DNA from: Myxococcota bacterium
GTDB taxonomy: Bacteria; Myxococcota_A; Bradymonadia; UBA7976; UBA1532
Assembly (NCBI GenBank): GCA_963169045.1
Contig: CAUJDF010000093.1
Coordinates: forward strand, 1 to 64,000
Direction: 5' to 3'
Length of the DNA stretch: 64,000 nt
Under the pieces are notes generated by a model. The model saw only the letters and a program-made list of their open reading frames with translations. It did not search any database and had not been told where the DNA came from. A program made the translations under genes and the position numbers. Below are positions 60,012 to 64,000 of this stretch, one piece after another (position 1 is the first letter of the stretch; the number at the start of each line of letters is the position of its first letter).

Positions 60012-60040
60012 CGCCCCCGGCGGCGCGGCGCGGGCGTCAG
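60008..60040. terminator. Bidirectional terminator spanning both stop codons
   Basis: CTGACGCCC (60008-60016) pairs perfectly with GGGCGTCAG (60032-60040) around a 15-base GC-rich loop. One arm contains the TGA of the hydrolase gene and the other contains the TGA of the convergent gene at 60037. Confidence 0.6.
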
Positions 60041-60447
60041 TCGGCGGCGGCCTCGACGGGGAGGGGCGGCGGCTCGGACCGGCGCGGAGCCTCGGCGACT
60101 TCGGGGGGGCTCTCGCGGCGGGCGCGAAAGAGCTTCGCGCTGCCCTCGTCGCTGGCGAGATAGTGGACGAGCGCGCGGCGCAGCACCCACGTCAGCGGTA
60201 CGCCCTCGTGCTGCGCCACCTTCTCGAAGGTCTCGACGAGCTCCGGCGTGACCTTCAGCGTGAGCGTGCGGATGACGGCGAGCGTCGACTCGAGCTGCTC
60301 GAGCGCCATCGAGAGGCGGGCGACCTTGTAGTCGCCGGCCTCGATCTTGTCCTTGATGCGGCTCATCAGGTCGGCGACGGAGAGCCACTCGTCGTCCAAC
60401 CGGATGCGCTCGCGGTCGATGTCCAGCTCGAACGTGCCTTCGGCCAT
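60037..60447 (-). CDS. Small protein with ribbon-helix-helix-like domain
   Basis: The 136-residue protein starts at ATG 60447 behind a strong GGAGGAG site. The central and C-terminal part (L-T-L-K-V-T-P-E-L-V-E-T-F-E-K-V-A-Q-H-E-G-V-P-L-T-W-V-L-R-R-A-L-V-H-Y-L) has the strand-helix-helix pattern of CopG/MetJ regulators. The tail is acidic and Pro-rich. The N-terminal 60 residues are helical. It is probably a dimeric DNA-binding regulator; its target is not evident. Confidence 0.75.
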   Translation of the reverse strand: MAEGTFELDIDRERIRLDDEWLSVADLMSRIKDKIEAGDYKVARLSMALEQLESTLAVIRTLTLKVTPELVETFEKVAQHEGVPLTWVLRRALVHYLASDEGSAKLFRARRESPPEVAEAPRRSEPPPLPVEAAAD

Positions 60448-60503
60448 GGCGCTCCTCCGCGGCGGCTCGTCGCAGCATGGCCCGCCGGGGCGAGGAACTG
60501 CAA

Positions 60504-61967
60504 CTACTCGATGCTCACGCCGTGGGCGCCGGGCAGCGCGCCGGTGAGCCCGGCGAGGCGCGTCACGGCGACGAGGTGGTCCGCGCGCGCCCGCTCGATG
60601 GTCAGCAGGGCCTCGGCGTAGGCCTGCTGCAGGCGCAGCACGTCGAGGGACGTCGAGCGGCCGGCCTCGAACTTCTCTCGCTCTGCGGCGACCGACCGCT
60701 CGGCGAGCGCGGCGATGGTGCGCGCCAACTGCACATTGCGCTCGCTGGTGCGCACGGCGCGCCACGCCTCGCCGGCCTCGCGCCGGACTTCGATGCGGCG
60801 GGCTTCGCGGTCGAGCCGCGCCCGCTCGAGGGCGAGCCGCGCCTGCCGGAGCTGACCCTCGGCGGCGCCGTTCGCGGGCGGCCACTCGAACGACAACCCC
60901 AGGGCGTACAGGGTGATGCGGCCCGGCGGCAGGCCCTCGACCGCGCCGCCGAACGACCCTCCGGTGCCGCCGCGGTGGGCGGTGGCCGTCAGATCGAGAC
61001 GCGGCAGCGCGGCGTCCTCGAACGCGGGCAGCGCCTGGCGCAGGCGCTCCACGTCGGCGTCGATGGCGGCCAGGGCGGGGTGGCGCGCCTCGGCCGCCGC
61101 CTCGACTGCCGCCAGGGGCTCCGGCGGCGTGGCAGCCTCGGGCAGCGCCACGTCGGGCGCGGCGTCGACGTGGAGCGCGCTGGCGAGCGCGGCGGCGCGG
61201 TCCTCGACGAGGCGCTCGGCGTTGAAGACCTCGCGCTGGCGCTCGGCGATGGCCGTCTCCACCACCGGCAGATCAGCCGGCGCGAGGCGCCCGAGCTCCA
61301 CCCGCGCCTGCGTCGTCGCGAGCTGCTCCTCGGCCAGCTTCAGGGCCTGCGCCCGGATGCGCCGGTCCGCCTGCGCGAACGCCAGCTCCACGTAGGTGCC
61401 GACGACACGCTCGATGCGCGCGGTGACCGCCTCGTCCCGCTGCCGCGCGGCCACCGTGGTCAGCGCCCGCGCCTCGACCACCGGCGCCTCGCTCGCGTCG
61501 CGGCCGAAGCCGCGCAGCAACGGCTGCGCCAGCTGCAGCTCGAGGCGCGACTCCCAGCAGGTCTCGGTCTGCAACCCCTGGATGCAGCTCAGGAAGGGGC
61601 TGTTCGTCTCGATCAGGTCGTTGACCCACCGCACCTCGATGCGCGTGCCCCAGGCGAGCGGCTGGACGACGCCCGCGGAGAGCTGCTTCTGCCGGCGTTC
61701 GATGGTGTCGATGCCGAAGAGGTTCGTCTGGCCCGGGCGAGCCTCGAACGCCTCCTCGACGCGGTTCATCTGGAGGTCAGCGACGAGGCGCAGGTCGAAA
61801 GCGCCGAGCGCCGCGTCCGCCGCCGCCTCCGTCTCGCGCACGCGCACCCCGGCGGCCTCCAGCGCCGGATCGGCGGCCACGGCGCGGCGCACCGCCTCGG
61901 AGAGCGACATCGGCTCGGCGGCGATCGACGGGGTGGCGAGCAGCAGCCCCGCGAGCGCCCGCCTCAC
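60504..61967 (-). CDS. TolC-family outer-membrane efflux protein
   Basis: The 487-residue product starts at GTG 61967 inside the upstream stop (GTGA). After a signal peptide come the duplicated long helices of the OEP family (L-S-E-A-V-R-R-A-V-A-A-D-P-A-L-E-A-A, R-L-A-P-A-D-L-P-V-V-E-T-A-I-A-E-R-Q-R-E-V, F-E-A-G-R-S-T-S-L-D-V-L-R-L-Q-Q-A-Y). It should form a trimeric tunnel for export. No inner-membrane pump or adaptor is in the window. The coupling to a SpoIID-type protein is unusual. Confidence 0.88.
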   Translation of the reverse strand: MRRALAGLLLATPSIAAEPMSLSEAVRRAVAADPALEAAGVRVRETEAAADAALGAFDLRLVADLQMNRVEEAFEARPGQTNLFGIDTIERRQKQLSAGVVQPLAWGTRIEVRWVNDLIETNSPFLSCIQGLQTETCWESRLELQLAQPLLRGFGRDASEAPVVEARALTTVAARQRDEAVTARIERVVGTYVELAFAQADRRIRAQALKLAEEQLATTQARVELGRLAPADLPVVETAIAERQREVFNAERLVEDRAAALASALHVDAAPDVALPEAATPPEPLAAVEAAAEARHPALAAIDADVERLRQALPAFEDAALPRLDLTATAHRGGTGGSFGGAVEGLPPGRITLYALGLSFEWPPANGAAEGQLRQARLALERARLDREARRIEVRREAGEAWRAVRTSERNVQLARTIAALAERSVAAEREKFEAGRSTSLDVLRLQQAYAEALLTIERARADHLVAVTRLAGLTGALPGAHGVSIE

Positions 61968-63613
61968 TTCGTGGACCACACCCGCTCCCGCCGGCTGCCG
62001 GGGTAGTAGTGCTCGAGGATGCGCCCGTAGTCGTGGCCCTTGGTCGCCATGCCCATCGCCCCGTGCTGGCACATGCCGACACCGTGGCCGAAGCCGCCGC
62101 CGGTGAACGTCCAGGCGTCGGCGGGACCGCCCGCCGGACCGCGGCGCTCCACCGTCCACAGGCCGCTCTTGAGGTTCCCGAGCAGGACCCGGTTCGGGTA
62201 TTCGCCCTCGTGGACGTACGTGCCCTTCGTGCCGACGTACTCGATGGCCAGGACGCGCCCGCTGCGCCCGCGCCGCAGGGGACGCAGGTCGACGACAGCG
62301 CCGATGTCCTTGATCTTGCTGACGGATCGGGTCACGTCGGCGCCGCTGCGCGTCGTCGTCCACCGGAAGACGCCGGCGCCCTGGCCGGTGACCTTGCAGA
62401 ACGCCTCGGACGACGAGCGCAGGAAGGTGCCCACCGCGTCCTCGGTGATTGGGGACATGCCGGCCTCGCCGGGGGTGTCGGGCCGGCCCTGCAGGGCGGG
62501 GTGCGGGCCACCGCCCCACGTGAGGTCGAACGCCTCGCCGTGGCCGCCGCACGCGGAGCTGTACACGGTGTCCACGAGGCCATGCCCGTCGAAGAGAAGC
62601 TCGCCGCGGGTGTCGGCGACCGCCCGCGTGGTGCGGGCGGCGCGCCGGCCCACACCGGCGTAGACCTGGCAGTGGGTCTCCGCGCAGAGCACATAGGGGT
62701 CGGCGCGGTGACGCGAGCCGACCTTGGCGAGCAGCTGGCCCCGGGCGGCGACCGCCTGCGCCCGCAGCGCGTCGAGCGGCGCGTTCGGAAAGAGCTCCGA
62801 CGGCACCACTGCTTCGAGCAGGCGCTCGGCGCTGAGCACGTTGACGACGGCGAGGCGCCCGCCCTGGCCGATCGTGAAGTACACATCCCCCTCGTAGCTG
62901 CGGCTCTCGCGGGTGATGCGCGGCGTGCCGTGGCCCACCTCGAGATCCGGCAGGTCGACGGCGGCGCCGCCTTCGGCGGACAGCCAGAGCACGTCGCGGG
63001 CGCGCACCTCGATGCCGCTGCGGGCCTCGCGGGCGACGATCCAGCCTTGCGGCCACTCGAGCGGCTCGGCGACGACCTCGCCGGGCAGGGGACGGCCGAC
63101 GGAGAGCGCCTGCGCGCGGGCGCGGGCCTCGGCCTCGGTGGGGCGCGGATCGACGGCCACCGTGAGCAGGCGGGTGTCGAGCGTGCGGCCCGCCAGGCCG
63201 ATCAGCGCGCCGGACTCGAACAGGCTCACGTCGTGGCCGTCCTTGCGCCAGCGCTCGCGGGCGGCGGCGGCGCGACCGACGTCGGCGGCGGGGACGCTCT
63301 CGACGGCGACCCAGTAGCGGCGCCTGCCGTCGGTCGGCGCCTCGACGGCGATCGTCCAGCGGGCGCCGGCCGGCGCCTTGACGCGGTGCCCCTCGTCGCC
63401 GCCGGGCAACAGCACGAGCGCCGAGCGGCTCGTCGCCACCACCGGACCCGCGCCCTCGCTGACGCGCACGCTGACGAGCGGCTCGCCCTTGCGATCGAAG
63501 ACGACTGCCTTGGTGTAGAGCGCCGCCAGTCGGTCCTTTCGCGTCATCTCGAACGCGGGCGCGACCGATGGAAGCAGGCAGGCGGCGATGCAGGCGAGCA
63601 AGCGTCGAGTCAA
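61964..63613 (-). CDS. SpoIID/LytB-domain peptidoglycan-acting protein
   Basis: The 549-residue product starts at TTG 63613 (GAGG 6 bases upstream) with a signal peptide ending in V-A-P-A. The SpoIID domain lies at about 240-540: V-N-V-L-S-A-E-R-L-L-E-A-V-V-P-S-E-L-F-P-N-A-P-L-D-A-L-R-A-Q-A-V-A-A-R, with the glutamate of P-S-E at the position of the SpoIID catalytic Glu, and G-G-G-F-G-H-G-V-G-M-C-Q-H-G-A near the end. It is expected to cleave denuded or modified glycan strands in the periplasm. It is co-translated with a TolC-like protein. Confidence 0.88.
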   Translation of the reverse strand: MTRRLLACIAACLLPSVAPAFEMTRKDRLAALYTKAVVFDRKGEPLVSVRVSEGAGPVVATSRSALVLLPGGDEGHRVKAPAGARWTIAVEAPTDGRRRYWVAVESVPAADVGRAAAARERWRKDGHDVSLFESGALIGLAGRTLDTRLLTVAVDPRPTEAEARARAQALSVGRPLPGEVVAEPLEWPQGWIVAREARSGIEVRARDVLWLSAEGGAAVDLPDLEVGHGTPRITRESRSYEGDVYFTIGQGGRLAVVNVLSAERLLEAVVPSELFPNAPLDALRAQAVAARGQLLAKVGSRHRADPYVLCAETHCQVYAGVGRRAARTTRAVADTRGELLFDGHGLVDTVYSSACGGHGEAFDLTWGGGPHPALQGRPDTPGEAGMSPITEDAVGTFLRSSSEAFCKVTGQGAGVFRWTTTRSGADVTRSVSKIKDIGAVVDLRPLRRGRSGRVLAIEYVGTKGTYVHEGEYPNRVLLGNLKSGLWTVERRGPAGGPADAWTFTGGGFGHGVGMCQHGAMGMATKGHDYGRILEHYYPGSRRERVWSTK

Positions 63614-63632
63614 CGGCGGCCTCGCGGCGTGT

Positions 63633-63638
63633 TAAGCT
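63633..63638 (+). promoter_or_regulatory. Extended -10 box for the gene at 63667
   Basis: CGTGT-TAAGCT lies 28 bases before GTG 63667. The leader carries AAGGA 6 bases before the start. Confidence 0.45.
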
Positions 63639-63666
63639 CGGCCGTCGACGTTTTGCAAGGATTTCC

Positions 63667-64000
63667 GTGAGGAACGGGCCCCACGACGACGCAGCCGAAG
63701 GCGAGGGACTGCCGCTGGACCTGACGGGCATGCTCGAGCCCGGCATCCCCAGCGATCCGAAGCGCGGCATCTACGTCAACCGCAACCTCAACATGGCGAA
63801 GATCGCCGCCGTCGGCTTCGACATGGACTACACCGTCGCGCCGTACGACCAGCCGGCGATGAACGAGCTCTCGGTGCGCGCCACGCTCGAGAAGCTCATC
63901 CGCGACCGCGGCTACCCCGAGGAGCTGCGCAGCGTGCGGCTCGATCCGGCGTTCATCATCCGCGGCCTCGCGGTCGACAAGGAGGAGGGCAACATCTTCA
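63667..64000 (+). CDS. HAD-type 5'-nucleotidase (cN-II-like), N-terminal part
   Basis: The gene runs off the right edge; 111 codons are visible. It starts at GTG 63667 (AAGGA 6 bases upstream). The segment G-I-Y-V-N-R-N-L-N-M-A-K-I-A-A-V-G-F-D-M-D-Y-T-V-A has the HAD nucleophile motif D-M-D-Y-T, as in the HAD-IG cytosolic IMP/GMP-type 5'-nucleotidases. It probably dephosphorylates purine monophosphates in the cytoplasm. Confidence 0.85.
   Translation, partial: MRNGPHDDAAEGEGLPLDLTGMLEPGIPSDPKRGIYVNRNLNMAKIAAVGFDMDYTVAPYDQPAMNELSVRATLEKLIRDRGYPEELRSVRLDPAFIIRGLAVDKEEGNIF

Overview
The window is uniformly very GC-rich DNA with long open antisense frames, short intergenic gaps, many lipoproteins, outer-membrane beta-barrels, MopE-type metal-binding motifs, an AgmX/PglI-type protein, a Ser/Thr kinase fused to a sulfatase-modifying-factor-like domain, and Gly-Gly-X or Asp-Ala-Ala-rich lipoprotein linkers. 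This points to a Gram-negative of the Myxococcota / former Deltaproteobacteria type; the genus cannot be told from the sequence. I see no tRNA, rRNA, transposase, integrase, prophage or CRISPR array. Only one gap exceeds 300 bases (26358-26848), and it holds a striking repeat array.

Layout. 1-7.1 kb: end of an unknown gene, a MopE-motif lipoprotein, a CoA-transferase pair (scoB/scoA), and a four-gene run of zinc-ribbon protein, periplasmic-binding-like lipoprotein, NarX-like histidine kinase and NarL-like regulator. 7.1-12.5 kb: a 242-bp element with 20-bp inverted termini, a lipoprotein, a TrmH-family methyltransferase, ATP-dependent PEP carboxykinase (pckA), a small methyltransferase and an unknown exported protein. 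12.5-19.6 kb: a tightly overlapping four-gene operon (5'-nucleotidase-like lipoprotein, OB-fold lipoprotein, two paralogous outer-membrane proteins), divergent from a bifunctional homocysteine methyltransferase / methylenetetrahydrofolate reductase across a 17-bp palindrome. 21.5-26.4 kb: UbiB-family kinase, CPBP-like membrane protein, murJ and an outer-membrane protein. 26.4-32.2 kb: five 43-bp repeats, small envelope proteins, prfC, a FadL-type porin and a lipoprotein. 32.4-34.8 kb: a 12-heme cytochrome coupled to a beta-barrel. 34.9-42.2 kb: a minor-pilin/PilY1 cluster behind a sigma-54-like promoter. 42.2-48.4 kb: PEGA, PilZ, repeat-helical, Gly-rich lipoprotein and K/A-rich proteins. 48.5-53.8 kb: kinase-FGE-like fusion, FecR-like protein, ECF sigma factor and an exported protein. 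53.9-64 kb: deacetylase-like lipoprotein, TPR protein, AgmX/PglI-type lipoprotein, membrane sulfatase-fold hydrolase, ribbon-helix-helix protein, TolC-like and SpoIID proteins, and the start of a HAD-type 5'-nucleotidase.

Common themes. Most operons are coupled by 1- or 4-base stop/start overlaps (TGATG, ATGA, GTGA or TTGA). At eleven starts a TANNNT hexamer lies 6-9 bases before the start codon, usually without a Shine-Dalgarno sequence, which suggests widespread leaderless transcripts. The most distinctive unexplained pieces are the 43-bp palindromic array, the nucleotidase/OB-fold/paired outer-membrane operon with its palindrome, the inverted-terminus element and the cytochrome/barrel pair sharing a control region with the pilin cluster.
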